Shown here one piece after another: positions 1-6,822 of a DNA stretch of 13,360 nucleotides. Each line of letters opens with the position of its first letter. Position 1 is the stretch's first letter. The notes beneath the pieces are model-generated. The model searched no databases and was not told the DNA's origin. It worked only from the letters and a program-made list of their open reading frames with translations. The translations under genes and the position numbers were made by a program. Source of the stretch: a bacterium (GTDB lineage: Bacteria; SZUA-79; Acidulodesulfobacterales; Acidulodesulfobacteraceae); the NCBI GenBank assembly GCA_021799935.1, contig JAJYZM010000007.1:1-13360 (forward strand), given 5' to 3'.

Positions 1-103
1 CAAGTTTTTTATCGCCGGTCTTAGTGGTTCCTTTATACCGTTTGCCGTCTATCATAAAGTCGTAGTAGTAATGTTTGCCACGAAGCCTTATATTCCCTGA
101 CAT
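1..103 (-). CDS. Site-specific tyrosine recombinase (integrase), N-terminal fragment
   Basis: Only the first 34 codons are inside the window; the gene runs leftward off position 1. The translation begins MSGNIRLRGKHYYYDF and continues MIDGKRYKGTTKTGDKKL. The pattern of a short basic strand, a tyrosine-rich strand and then 'DGKRYKGTTKT' is typical of the N-terminal arm-DNA-binding domain of phage and island integrases. The catalytic domain (R-H-R-Y) is not visible, so the family call rests on this domain and on context. ATG at 103 is preferred over the in-frame ATG at 109 because the ribosome site AGGGAG (116-111) sits 7 bases from the first and only 1 base from the second. The gene starts about 140 bases beyond the 3' end of tRNA-Lys, the expected position for an integrase using that tRNA as its attachment site. 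The alternative is a degenerate integrase remnant, since the rest cannot be seen. Confidence 0.72.
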   Translation of the reverse strand, partial: MSGNIRLRGKHYYYDFMIDGKRYKGTTKTGDKKL

Positions 104-128
104 TTTCATTCTCCCTACTTATAAAGTG

Positions 129-150
129 TTTGGGACAAATTTGGGACAAA
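129..150. repeat. Tandem 11-bp repeat TTTGGGACAAA x2 upstream of the integrase
   Basis: Two perfect copies of TTTGGGACAAA lie head to tail at 129-139 and 140-150, between the integrase start and the tRNA-Lys 3' end. Short direct repeats in this position often serve as arm-type integrase sites or as binding sites for an excisionase or regulator. That role is inferred from position; the repeat itself is plain in the sequence. An A+T-rich stretch (about 151-210) follows toward the tRNA. Confidence 0.55.
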
Positions 151-241
151 AATTCTATAAAAATTATAAAATTTATGTAAAATATAATCAATATAAAATT
201 TATAAAATGGTCTGGAAATGCTTATTTACTGCGGTTTTAAG

Positions 242-317
242 TGGTGAGCCGCGCGGGAGTCGAACCCACGACCACCTGATTAAAAGTCAGGTGCTCTACC
301 TGCTGAGCTAGCGGCTC
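242..317 (-). tRNA. tRNA-Lys (anticodon UUU)
   Basis: On the minus strand a 76-nt cloverleaf can be folded by eye. The acceptor stem pairs GAGCCGC (317-311) with GCGGCTC (252-246), followed by discriminator A (245) and an encoded CCA (244-242). The D-arm contains AGCTCAGCAGGTAGAGC. The anticodon arm is CCTGA-CTTTTAA-TCAGG with anticodon TTT, reading Lys AAA/AAG. The T-arm contains GGTTCGACTCC. The 3' end faces the integrase, so its 3' half is the likely attachment core of the island to the left; the matching att copy would lie outside the window. Confidence 0.97.
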
Positions 318-342
318 TTAAAATTGTAAGTATTTTCGATAT

Positions 343-492
343 TTATAAGGATAAAGGAATAATTTTGGTCAAATCCGGAAAATTATAATTAAGACCGGCG
401 GCGGAATAAATACCGAGCCCAATTATAACTATAACGCTGATTGCCATCACTATCCACATTACTTTAGTAAAATGTTTGTTATTGTCTTCCAA
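343..492 (-). CDS. Small single-pass membrane protein (49 aa), unknown function
   Basis: This short gene is read on the minus strand from a TTG start at 492 to TAA at 345-343. The product begins MEDNNKHFTKVMWIVMAISV; one hydrophobic helix spans about residues 11-31 (VMWIVM...IIGLGIY) and is followed by a 18-residue tail rich in N, P and L. A purine-rich ribosome site GAAGGGAAG (507-499) lies 6 bases before the TTG, which is why this start was chosen. Codon choice is like that of the neighbouring genes. It stands 25 bases upstream of tRNA-Lys on the same strand, so the two may be co-transcribed. I do not recognise the family. It could be chance, but the ribosome site, the single clean helix and the charged N-terminus favour a real small protein. 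Confidence 0.5.
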   Translation of the reverse strand: MEDNNKHFTKVMWIVMAISVIVIIGLGIYSAAGLNYNFPDLTKIIPLSL

Positions 493-596
493 ATCAATCT
501 TCCCTTCTATAGGTAAAAAGTCAATTTATAATTTTCAAACTTTAATATCCTAACAAAAAAATATTAAAATTGCAAGATATAAATTACATTGTCAAG

Positions 597-638
597 GCAA
601 TTTAGAAATGTCCGCTTTTTAGCAATTTAGAAATGTCC
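597..638. repeat. Direct repeat of GCAATTTAGAAATGTCC, possible insertion-sequence end remnant
   Basis: The 17-mer GCAATTTAGAAATGTCC occurs perfectly at 597-613 and 622-638, a 25-bp period, preceded by TTGTCAAG at 590-597. Repeated short motifs ending in AAATGTCC, close to a terminal TGTCA-like sequence, resemble the multiple internal repeats at the ends of IS21-family elements. No istA/istB coding sequence and no opposite end were found in the window, so at most this is an orphan end. The repeat is certain; the IS21 link is from memory of the family and is weak. Confidence 0.4.
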
Positions 639-666
639 TCTTTTGGTTAAAATTAATATACTGTCC

Positions 667-747
667 ATGTCGGATGAAAACCCGAAGCAATACTCTTTGA
701 GCATAGCGAAAAGAGTATTGCGAAGGGATTTATTTTTCATCTGACAT
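667..747. repeat. 81-bp long inverted repeat able to form an extended hairpin
   Basis: The outer arms ATGTCGGATGAAAA (667-680) and TTTTCATCTGACAT (734-747) pair over 14 positions with one mismatch. Inside them GCAATACTCTTT (687-698) pairs perfectly with AAAGAGTATTGC (710-721) around an 11-base loop, and CCC (681-683) can pair with GGG (725-727). No T-run follows on either strand, so it is unlikely to be an intrinsic terminator. A small non-coding mobile repeat (MITE- or REP-like) or a structured transcript are the main readings. Confidence 0.6.
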
Positions 748-892
748 AGAAGGAAGTTTAGTTACAAAATATTCTTTAAATATTTTCTCCATGGATGATA
801 AAAAACTTTTAAAAATAAATTATCGTTAAAAATATTCCCCCCCCCAAGGAATACCCTTTAAGTTTTGCCTAAATATTAATCAATAAACCGCC

Positions 893-907
893 GCAGTTCA
901 AAACTGC
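893..907. promoter_or_regulatory. Perfect dyad GCAGTT-N3-AACTGC, candidate activator site
   Basis: A perfect 6-bp dyad (893-898 with 902-907) is centred about 120 bp upstream of the sigma-54 promoter, a typical distance for an enhancer-binding activator. It does not match the enterobacterial NtrC consensus (TGCACC-N5-GGTGCA). A second dyad, CAGAT-N6-ATCTG, lies at 958-973. A binding role is inferred only from symmetry and position. Confidence 0.3.
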
Positions 908-1020
908 CTAAATTTATAGCACATTAACGCCAGCCCCTATCTCCCTTTTAAAGGTGTCAGATTTATTTATCTGCTTACTCCCTCAAGGATTTAATGCCTT
1001 TTGTAGTTCCTAAAAATATT

Positions 1021-1035
1021 TGGCACGACTTTTGC
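1021..1035 (+). promoter_or_regulatory. Sigma-54 (RpoN) promoter for the porin-glnK-amtB cluster
   Basis: TGGCACGACTTTTGC fits the sigma-54 consensus TGGCACG-N4-TTGC exactly, with GG at 1022-1023 and GC at 1034-1035 separated by the required 10 bases. The predicted transcript start is about 1046-1048, leaving a leader of roughly 40 bases before the porin ATG at 1088. Sigma-54 promoters need an activator of the NtrC type; with PII and AmtB downstream, nitrogen limitation is the natural signal. No equally good match was seen directly upstream of glnK, so this promoter may serve all three genes. Confidence 0.88.
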
Positions 1036-1087
1036 CTTATAACAAATTAAATAATTTTAATACAAAATTTATAAATAAGGAGAGTCT

Positions 1088-2542
1088 ATGAAATTTAACA
1101 AATTATTTTCAGGCGTTATGCTTTTTGCGGCGTTTCTATTTTTATCCATGTTAGCTGTCCATAGAGAGGCTTATGCCGCAAATGGGGTTTCCGGCGCGGA
1201 TACCGGAAGTGTCGAAAGCGGAACTAATGCAAACATTGAAAAGATAGAAAAAAAATTAGATAAGGCGTTGAGCGAAATTCAGGCTATTAAAAAGGCAAAT
1301 AAAGCGCAAAGTTCGGAAAATTATTTTTCCAACATTCAACTGGTTGGTACGTTAATCGGCTCTTATACTTATAACCTTGCAAAACCTGAGGCGGTAAACA
1401 CGCCGTCTTCTTTCGAGGGCAACGGTAATTACGGAGACAACTGGCAGACGGACGGGTTTGCCTTAAATAATGCCGATATAACCCTGAGGCGTTCTCCCGG
1501 AACTTCCTCAAATCCTTACGGCGTAGGTTTTCATATATCGCTCGACTTCGGGCAGAATATCCAGTTCTATAAGGCTTATTACGGAAATACGTCTTATTTT
1601 ACGACGCCTTTTCAGGATAGGACGCCTTACGACATAAGGAAAGCATATATAAACATAAACCTGCCGGTAGGAAACGGACTCGATATCCATATCGGAAAGG
1701 AAAACGAGCTTCTGGGGTTCGAGGCGTTTAATCCTATAAGAAACTGGAACGATACGTATTCGCTTCTCGATGCCGTGGAACCGGCAACTTTGACCGGCGT
1801 GTTCTTGACATACAACTTTATTCCGGCTCTGACCTCGACCCTCGGAATAGCAAATACTATCAACTCTGCCGTTCCCATAGACAACCTGCCGGTTATCGAG
1901 CTAAACGAAAGTTATGCGGCTACGGGCATGCTGACGTTTAACGGGGGATTCATCTACGGGGAAAACAGCTATCTGGTAGGAAACGGCACTGGCAGCAGTA
2001 CAAACGGACAGCTTTACGAAGACAACCTGAACAAAAGTTTTTACGGATATATCGACGGCGTGTTCAGCCCGACTGCAGACTGGTCTTTCGTTGCGGATTA
2101 CGAGCTTGGGCTCGGCGGCGGAATAAACGGCTCCGTGCTTGGCGAAAACGGAATAACGGCTGGTTCTTATTCGGGTTATCCCGCTTTAGTTCAGACTTCA
2201 AGCAATACATACGACAAATCCCGTTTTTACGGCATAGCCGGCTATATTCACCACCAGCATAATTACGGTTTCGGACAGCTGGCGGAAACTTTAAGGGAAA
2301 CGGCCGCATACGACCAGAACGGCATGTGGGAGATGACGAGCACTCCCGGAACGGGCGATACATACATAGATTCTACGCTTACGTTTGCGTATCAGCCGTC
2401 TTTTAAAAACTTTAAAGACGTGCAGTTCAGGTTCGAGCTGGAGCATCAGGGGTCTAACCATAACGTCTATTTGGATTCTAACGGATTGCAGACACATTCC
2501 CAGCAAAATACTATAAACTTAATGGTTTTATACAGCTTTTAA
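1088..2542 (+). CDS. Outer-membrane beta-barrel porin, linked to ammonium transport genes
   Basis: This 484-residue protein is predicted to form an outer-membrane channel. Residues 1-30 are a Sec signal peptide (KFNK basic start, hydrophobic core, AYA cleavage site). About residues 49-71 (IEKIEKKLDKALSEIQAIKK) form a short periplasmic coiled coil. From about residue 79 to the end, alternating polar/hydrophobic strands with many aromatic and glycine residues indicate a barrel, closing in LMVLYSF with the C-terminal phenylalanine used in outer-membrane insertion. The composition and layout resemble the OmpL-like 'beta-barrel porin-2' family; this is from memory, not a search. AAGGAG (1077-1082) precedes the ATG by 5 bases. 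The gene follows a sigma-54 promoter and precedes glnK and amtB on the same strand, suggesting that it admits ammonium or another small nitrogen solute under nitrogen limitation. The substrate cannot be told from sequence. Confidence 0.82.
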   Translation: MKFNKLFSGVMLFAAFLFLSMLAVHREAYAANGVSGADTGSVESGTNANIEKIEKKLDKALSEIQAIKKANKAQSSENYFSNIQLVGTLIGSYTYNLAKPEAVNTPSSFEGNGNYGDNWQTDGFALNNADITLRRSPGTSSNPYGVGFHISLDFGQNIQFYKAYYGNTSYFTTPFQDRTPYDIRKAYININLPVGNGLDIHIGKENELLGFEAFNPIRNWNDTYSLLDAVEPATLTGVFLTYNFIPALTSTLGIANTINSAVPIDNLPVIELNESYAATGMLTFNGGFIYGENSYLVGNGTGSSTNGQLYEDNLNKSFYGYIDGVFSPTADWSFVADYELGLGGGINGSVLGENGITAGSYSGYPALVQTSSNTYDKSRFYGIAGYIHHQHNYGFGQLAETLRETAAYDQNGMWEMTSTPGTGDTYIDSTLTFAYQPSFKNFKDVQFRFELEHQGSNHNVYLDSNGLQTHSQQNTINLMVLYSF

Positions 2543-2554
2543 CGGCAATATTGC

Positions 2555-2605
2555 AACCGCCCCGTCAGGCTGACGCCTGACTCCCCTCCTTTATAAGGAG
2601 GGGAG
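2555..2605. repeat. Palindromic dispersed repeat, copy A (half-copy)
   Basis: Starting with AACCGCCCCGTCAGG, this segment contains two successive hairpins: GTCAGGC/GCCTGAC (2564-2570 with 2575-2581) and CTCCCCTCCTT/AAGGAGGGGAG (2581-2591 with 2595-2605, 3-base loop). Over its first 26 bases it matches the reverse complement of the right arm of a second copy at 12490-12586 at 22 positions. The hairpins have no U-run after them, so they are weak terminators at best, but they lie between the porin gene and glnK and could affect mRNA ends or stability. Confidence 0.7.
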
Positions 2606-2638
2606 CTTTAAAAGGTGAAATTAATTAAATTAACGTAG

Positions 2639-3001
<363 letters not shown>

Positions 3002-3011
3002 AGCGTAGTCA

Positions 3012-3033
3012 ATTTTTTAATTAATTAAAAAAT
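3012..3033. repeat. Perfect 22-bp A+T palindrome between glnK and amtB
   Basis: The segment reads the same on both strands: ATTTTTT, then AATTAATT, then AAAAAAT. It is made only of A and T, so any hairpin is weak. It may loosely attenuate transcription between glnK and amtB or simply reflect base composition. Confidence 0.4.
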
Positions 3034-3066
3034 CTAAAAATAAATAGAAGGAGGGATAGAAAAATT

Positions 3067-4428
3067 ATGGATGTTATTAAAAAAATTAAAAATTTTAAAA
3101 TACCTTTGATTTATGCGTGGTCTTTAATAGGCGGACTGTCCTTGGTCATGTTTTCATGGATAAGTCCGGTATTTGCCGACGCAGCCGCCAAGGTTCCGGC
3201 ATTCAGCGCGGGAAATACGGCATGGGTACTAGCCTCATCGGCTCTCGTCCTGCTTATGACCCCCGGACTCGGGTTTTTTTACGGCGGCATGGTAAGGAGA
3301 AAAAACGTTTTAAATACGATATCTCTGAGTTTTATTGCCATTGCCACCGTCAGCGTTATATGGATTTTATGGGGTTATTCTTTGGCTTTCGGGCCAGATG
3401 CTTTCGGCGGAGTAATCGGAAGCTTGAAATACATAGGCCTTTTGGCAATGCATGAAACTCAGCATTCAAGATACGACGGCACTATACCGTCTTACGTTTA
3501 CGTTATGTTCCAGCTTATGTTTGCGGTAATAACGGTAGCATTAATAAGCGGGTCGCTCGTCGAAAGAATAAAATTCTCTTCATGGCTCGTGTTTACGATA
3601 GTATGGCTTACAATTGTTTATGCCCCGGTAGCACAGGCTGTATGGGGATTAGGAGGATTATTCCAGAAGATGGGGGCATTAGACTTTGCGGGCGGAACCG
3701 TCGTTCATATCGATGCCGGCGTCGCGGGTCTTGCCGGCGCTATAGTTCTTGGGAAAAGGAAAGGGTATATGAAGGAAAATATCGTTCAGCCGAGCCAGTT
3801 GGGTTACACGATTTTGGGCGGAGCGCTTTTATGGTTCGGGTGGTTTGGGTTTAACGCCGGAAGCGCTTTAGAGGCAAATCCTCTTGCCACGTCTGCATTT
3901 TTAGTGACTAATACCGCTACGGCGGCGGCTGCAATCGGCTGGATGATAGCCGAGTGGATAAGAAGCGGAAAACCGACGACTCTCGGTATGGTCTCCGGCG
4001 CAGTCGCAGGGCTCGTTGCTATAACTCCCGCATCGGGTTTCGTTAACCCGGTAGGTTCGCTAATAATAGGTTTCGTTGCCGGTATTCTGTGCTATTCCAT
4101 GGTTGTTTTAGTTAAGCCTAAATTGGGCGCCGACGATGCGCTCGATGTTTTCAGCGTTCACGGTGTAGGAGGAATATGGGGCGCTTTAGCGACCGGCTTG
4201 TTTGCCGACCCATTGATTAATTCTGCCGGAAGGGGTTTATTTTACGGCAACCCGGGACAGATGTGGATTCAATTTTTGACGATAATTACCGTAGCGGCAT
4301 ACTCATTCATTATGAGCTATATAATCTTCAAGGTAATCGATAAAGTTATGGGTCTGCGCGTAGATAAAGAAAGCGAAGCAATCGGTCTCGACATCACCCA
4401 GCATGACGAGGCGGGATATAATTTCTAA
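3067..4428 (+). CDS. amtB: Ammonium transporter AmtB (Amt/Mep/Rh family)
   Basis: This 453-residue inner-membrane channel conducts ammonium into the cell. The N-terminus has a signal-peptide-like segment ending PVFA (to residue 37), as in many Amt proteins, followed by about eleven membrane helices. The signature segment ALDFAGGTVVHIDAG supplies Asp206 and the first pore histidine, His214. The second pore histidine, His365, lies in DVFSVHGVGGIWG. FGWFGFNAGSA (about 257-267) and the cytoplasmic tail DKESEAIGLDITQHDEAGY are further family marks; the tail and cytoplasmic loops take part in GlnK docking. AAGGAGGG (3048-3055) stands 11 bases before the ATG. It is the last gene of the plus-strand nitrogen cluster and is followed by a strong terminator. 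No key residue is missing. Confidence 0.97.
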   Translation: MDVIKKIKNFKIPLIYAWSLIGGLSLVMFSWISPVFADAAAKVPAFSAGNTAWVLASSALVLLMTPGLGFFYGGMVRRKNVLNTISLSFIAIATVSVIWILWGYSLAFGPDAFGGVIGSLKYIGLLAMHETQHSRYDGTIPSYVYVMFQLMFAVITVALISGSLVERIKFSSWLVFTIVWLTIVYAPVAQAVWGLGGLFQKMGALDFAGGTVVHIDAGVAGLAGAIVLGKRKGYMKENIVQPSQLGYTILGGALLWFGWFGFNAGSALEANPLATSAFLVTNTATAAAAIGWMIAEWIRSGKPTTLGMVSGAVAGLVAITPASGFVNPVGSLIIGFVAGILCYSMVVLVKPKLGADDALDVFSVHGVGGIWGALATGLFADPLINSAGRGLFYGNPGQMWIQFLTIITVAAYSFIMSYIIFKVIDKVMGLRVDKESEAIGLDITQHDEAGYNF

Positions 4429-4452
4429 ATGACTTTTAATTTTAAAATGTAT

Positions 4453-4487
4453 AAAAAGGGGACGGATTTTAATCCGTCCCCTTTTTT
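4453..4487. terminator. Bidirectional intrinsic terminator after amtB
   Basis: AAAAAGGGGACGGATT (4453-4468) pairs perfectly with AATCCGTCCCCTTTTT (4471-4486) around a 2-base loop. There are six T on the plus-strand 3' side and a matching A-run on the 5' side. It can therefore end transcription from amtB and also from the convergent minus-strand operon that finishes at 4546. Confidence 0.93.
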
Positions 4488-4545
4488 ATGGCTTAGAGTG
4501 TCTATATCTATATGGCTTAAATGGCTTAGAAACGATGTCTGATTA

Positions 4546-5877
4546 TTAATCTTTTAGGGGATTTACGACAAGCCCGGTTAATATTTTAGGATAAAAATAG
4601 GTAGATTTTTGCGGCATTCTCAGGTTCAGCGAAGCTATTTTTATGACGTCTTCTATTTTTGTGGGATTCATAAAGAAAACTGCTTCCAGACTGCCCCTTT
4701 TTACTTTTTCTAAAGCTTTTTGCGGGTCCTTTTCATATACGAGATATTTCTGGGCGTCTATTTCTTCCTGCGTTATGCCGAGAGCTTTTTTCAATATATA
4801 TTCCTGCATAACGGAAACGTCTAATCTCTCCAAAGAGCCATCGTCTTCTTTCTTTTCTTCTTTCCTGCCGCCCTCACGAAACGATAAAATGAATGCCCTT
4901 CCGGATTTGTGGGCGAACCCAAAAGAAACGATGTTTTTACCTGATTTTTTGTTTTCTTTAAGCAAATCATCGAAATTTGTTTCTTTACAGTCGAAATTAT
5001 CTTTAATGCTTTCAAGCAGGTTTTCGATATGTATATCTTTTCCTTTTATGCCTCTGTGCGTCGGCAGGATAACGAGTCCGTCTTGATTTGAAGGCGCAAA
5101 ATACATAAGGCAGAAATCCGCGTTAATTCCTTTTTTGTCTAATCCTTCTTTTTTAACGTAATCCCTGTAATTAATGCAAGTTTCGAACCTATGGTGTCCG
5201 TCGGCTATATAAACCGGTTTATATGCCATCATGCTTTGAATATGGGTTATAACTCCTTCGCTGCCGAGCCTATAAAGAATGTTTTTTATGCCGTTATCGT
5301 CGGTAAAATCAAAAAGTTTTTCTGCCGCTCCGTCCTCCACGGGTTTCTTTAAAATATTTAAAACAGCGGAATTTTTATCCTCAAACACAGAAAAAATAGG
5401 GCTGAAGTTAACGTTAGCGGCTTCTATAAGTTTGAACCTGTCTTCCTTAGGTTTGGAAAGGGTGGCTTCGTGGCCGTAAATAGACCGGTTCCCTTTTGTT
5501 TCCGGCAGACGGAAAAGCGATAAAAATCCTATTCTTTCGTAAGAAACGTTATCGACGGTAAATTTTTGAACGTAAATATAAATGGAATCCTCATCTTCCC
5601 TTTTTAAAATGCCTTTGGCTATCCATTCCTTAAATAATAGAGCCGCCCTCGTATATTTATTTTCAGAGCCGTCGTCGCCGTCAAATTCCTTTCCAAACTC
5701 AAGCCGGACTATATTATATTCCGACCTTCCGTATAGGTCGTCCTGAAGTTCTTTGCTTATAACGTCGTAAGGCGGAGCGGTTAAGTTTTTAATTTCTCCG
5801 GCAGACCGAATGTTGTAAATATAAGGTCTGAAAGGCAAAACGCCGACTTCGAAGTTTTTTTCCGCAGCATTATTCAT
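4546..5877 (-). CDS. DUF1015 family protein, function unknown
   Basis: This 443-residue soluble protein, with no signal peptide or membrane helix, shows two hallmarks of the DUF1015 family: APPYDVIS at about residues 34-41 and ADGHHRFET at about 225-233. Between and after these is mixed alpha/beta sequence. The His-His-Arg segment looks like an active or metal/ligand-binding site, but the family's reaction is not established as far as I know. A charged insertion rich in R, K, E and D (about residues 332-347) is probably a surface loop. It starts 26 bases after ccsA ends, so it is probably the last gene of the ccs operon; that makes a link to haem or cytochrome metabolism possible but unproven. 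The ribosome site is weak (GGAAAAA about 10 bases before the ATG). Confidence 0.9.
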   Translation of the reverse strand: MNNAAEKNFEVGVLPFRPYIYNIRSAGEIKNLTAPPYDVISKELQDDLYGRSEYNIVRLEFGKEFDGDDGSENKYTRAALLFKEWIAKGILKREDEDSIYIYVQKFTVDNVSYERIGFLSLFRLPETKGNRSIYGHEATLSKPKEDRFKLIEAANVNFSPIFSVFEDKNSAVLNILKKPVEDGAAEKLFDFTDDNGIKNILYRLGSEGVITHIQSMMAYKPVYIADGHHRFETCINYRDYVKKEGLDKKGINADFCLMYFAPSNQDGLVILPTHRGIKGKDIHIENLLESIKDNFDCKETNFDDLLKENKKSGKNIVSFGFAHKSGRAFILSFREGGRKEEKKEDDGSLERLDVSVMQEYILKKALGITQEEIDAQKYLVYEKDPQKALEKVKRGSLEAVFFMNPTKIEDVIKIASLNLRMPQKSTYFYPKILTGLVVNPLKD

Positions 5878-5903
5878 AACGATTTATTTTTCCGGAATTT
5901 ATA

Positions 5904-6809
5904 TTACAAAATTGAGGTCGAGCCAGGCGTTGCATAGGAATGCAGTCCCGGTAATATTAAATCTACGCCGAGGTAGCAGAATATGACGACCGCAAACCCT
6001 ATGACGGCAATCCACGCCATTTTTTTGCCGCCCCAGCCCTTTATAAATCTTGCGTGGATAAATAAGATATAAGTAAGCCACGTAATAAGCGACCATGTTT
6101 CTTTAGGGTCCCAACTCCAGTACCCGCCCCATGCGCTGTCCGCCCATGCGGCGCCTATTAATATGCCTACGGTTAGAAACACTAGTCCGAATACGACGAC
6201 TTTATAAATAGCTTCTTCTATAATAATAGAAGGTGGCAAAAGGCTTACGAACCCGCCGCGTTTTTTATTGCCCCCGCCGTTTTTGTTCTCTTTGCCGCTT
6301 TTAATCAAATAAAGTATTCCTAAGCCGAACGATGCTCCGAAAGCGCCGTAAGATACAAACAAAGTCATAATATGATAAATCAGCCAGTAGCTTTGAAGCG
6401 CAGGAATAGTGGGCTCTATCGCGCTTGGAGCAAGCGGAGAAAAAGAAGCGAACGCTAAAGCCAATGCGGCGACTATTGTTATAATAAAACCCAAGATGTC
6501 GAAATCGTAGAAAATTCTTATAAGGATAAAGCCTAATATAATAACATATGCGAAAAATACCATTGAATCGTAAAGGTCAACCAGCGGCGGGGTATCTATG
6601 CCGATTTTGTAGGCGTCAATCCACCGTATAACGAATGCGAATGTCTGTATTAAAAATGCCGCAATCAGAACGACGAAAGATGCTTTGGAAACCGTTTTAT
6701 TTCCCGTTAATAGAAATATGAAGTAGCCTGCGAAAGACAATATTACTAAAAGCAAAGATATAGCAAAATATAAAGAACCGTCAAGTGCCGAAGCGTTAGC
6801 GGAAATCAT
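5904..6809 (-). CDS. ccsA: Cytochrome c biogenesis protein CcsA/CcsB (ResC), haem-handling subunit
   Basis: This 301-residue integral membrane protein is one half of the System II cytochrome c synthase, which exports haem and attaches it to apocytochromes outside the membrane. The tryptophan-rich WWD haem-binding motif is clear at residues 222-239 (WADSAWGGYWSWDPKETW). Candidate haem-ligand histidines are His146 (YWLIYHIM), His252 (FIHAR) and His290 (GLHSYA). About eight membrane helices are seen. A Lys/Gly/Asn-rich loop at about 172-186 is probably cytoplasmic. AAGAGGAT lies about 6 bases before the ATG, and the gene starts 13 bases after resB stops, so translation is probably coupled. The same family is named ResC or CcsB in different lineages; the symbol is therefore loose while the family is firm. 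Confidence 0.95.
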   Translation of the reverse strand: MISANASALDGSLYFAISLLLVILSFAGYFIFLLTGNKTVSKASFVVLIAAFLIQTFAFVIRWIDAYKIGIDTPPLVDLYDSMVFFAYVIILGFILIRIFYDFDILGFIITIVAALALAFASFSPLAPSAIEPTIPALQSYWLIYHIMTLFVSYGAFGASFGLGILYLIKSGKENKNGGGNKKRGGFVSLLPPSIIIEEAIYKVVVFGLVFLTVGILIGAAWADSAWGGYWSWDPKETWSLITWLTYILFIHARFIKGWGGKKMAWIAVIGFAVVIFCYLGVDLILPGLHSYATPGSTSIL

Positions 6810-6822
6810 AGTTTTATCCTCT

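Larger units (their letters stand above)
493..1087. other. Gene-free interval between the small membrane protein and the porin
   Basis: No reading frame with a ribosome site and sensible composition was seen on either strand. The interval carries the 17-bp direct repeat (597-638), a long inverted repeat (667-747), a run of nine C (837-845), two small dyads (893-907 and 958-973) and the sigma-54 promoter (1021-1035), each described separately. The remainder is A+T-rich without evident structure. Confidence 0.6.

Noticed and set aside
75..311. A 78-codon plus-strand reading frame
   Set aside because: It runs through the tRNA-Lys gene and the antisense of the integrase start, lacks a ribosome site and has low-complexity Tyr/Lys composition.
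2064..2363. Minus-strand reading frames inside the porin, including a 99-codon one
   Set aside because: They are Arg/Cys-rich shadows of a gene with a signal peptide, ribosome site and barrel pattern.
2581..2605. Strong GC-rich hairpin as a terminator after the porin
   Set aside because: CTTTAAAA follows rather than a U-run, and it belongs to a repeat family, so it was listed as a repeat.
4643..5086. A 147-codon plus-strand reading frame opposite the DUF1015 gene
   Set aside because: It is Ser/Phe-rich antisense of a gene with recognised family motifs and has no ribosome site.
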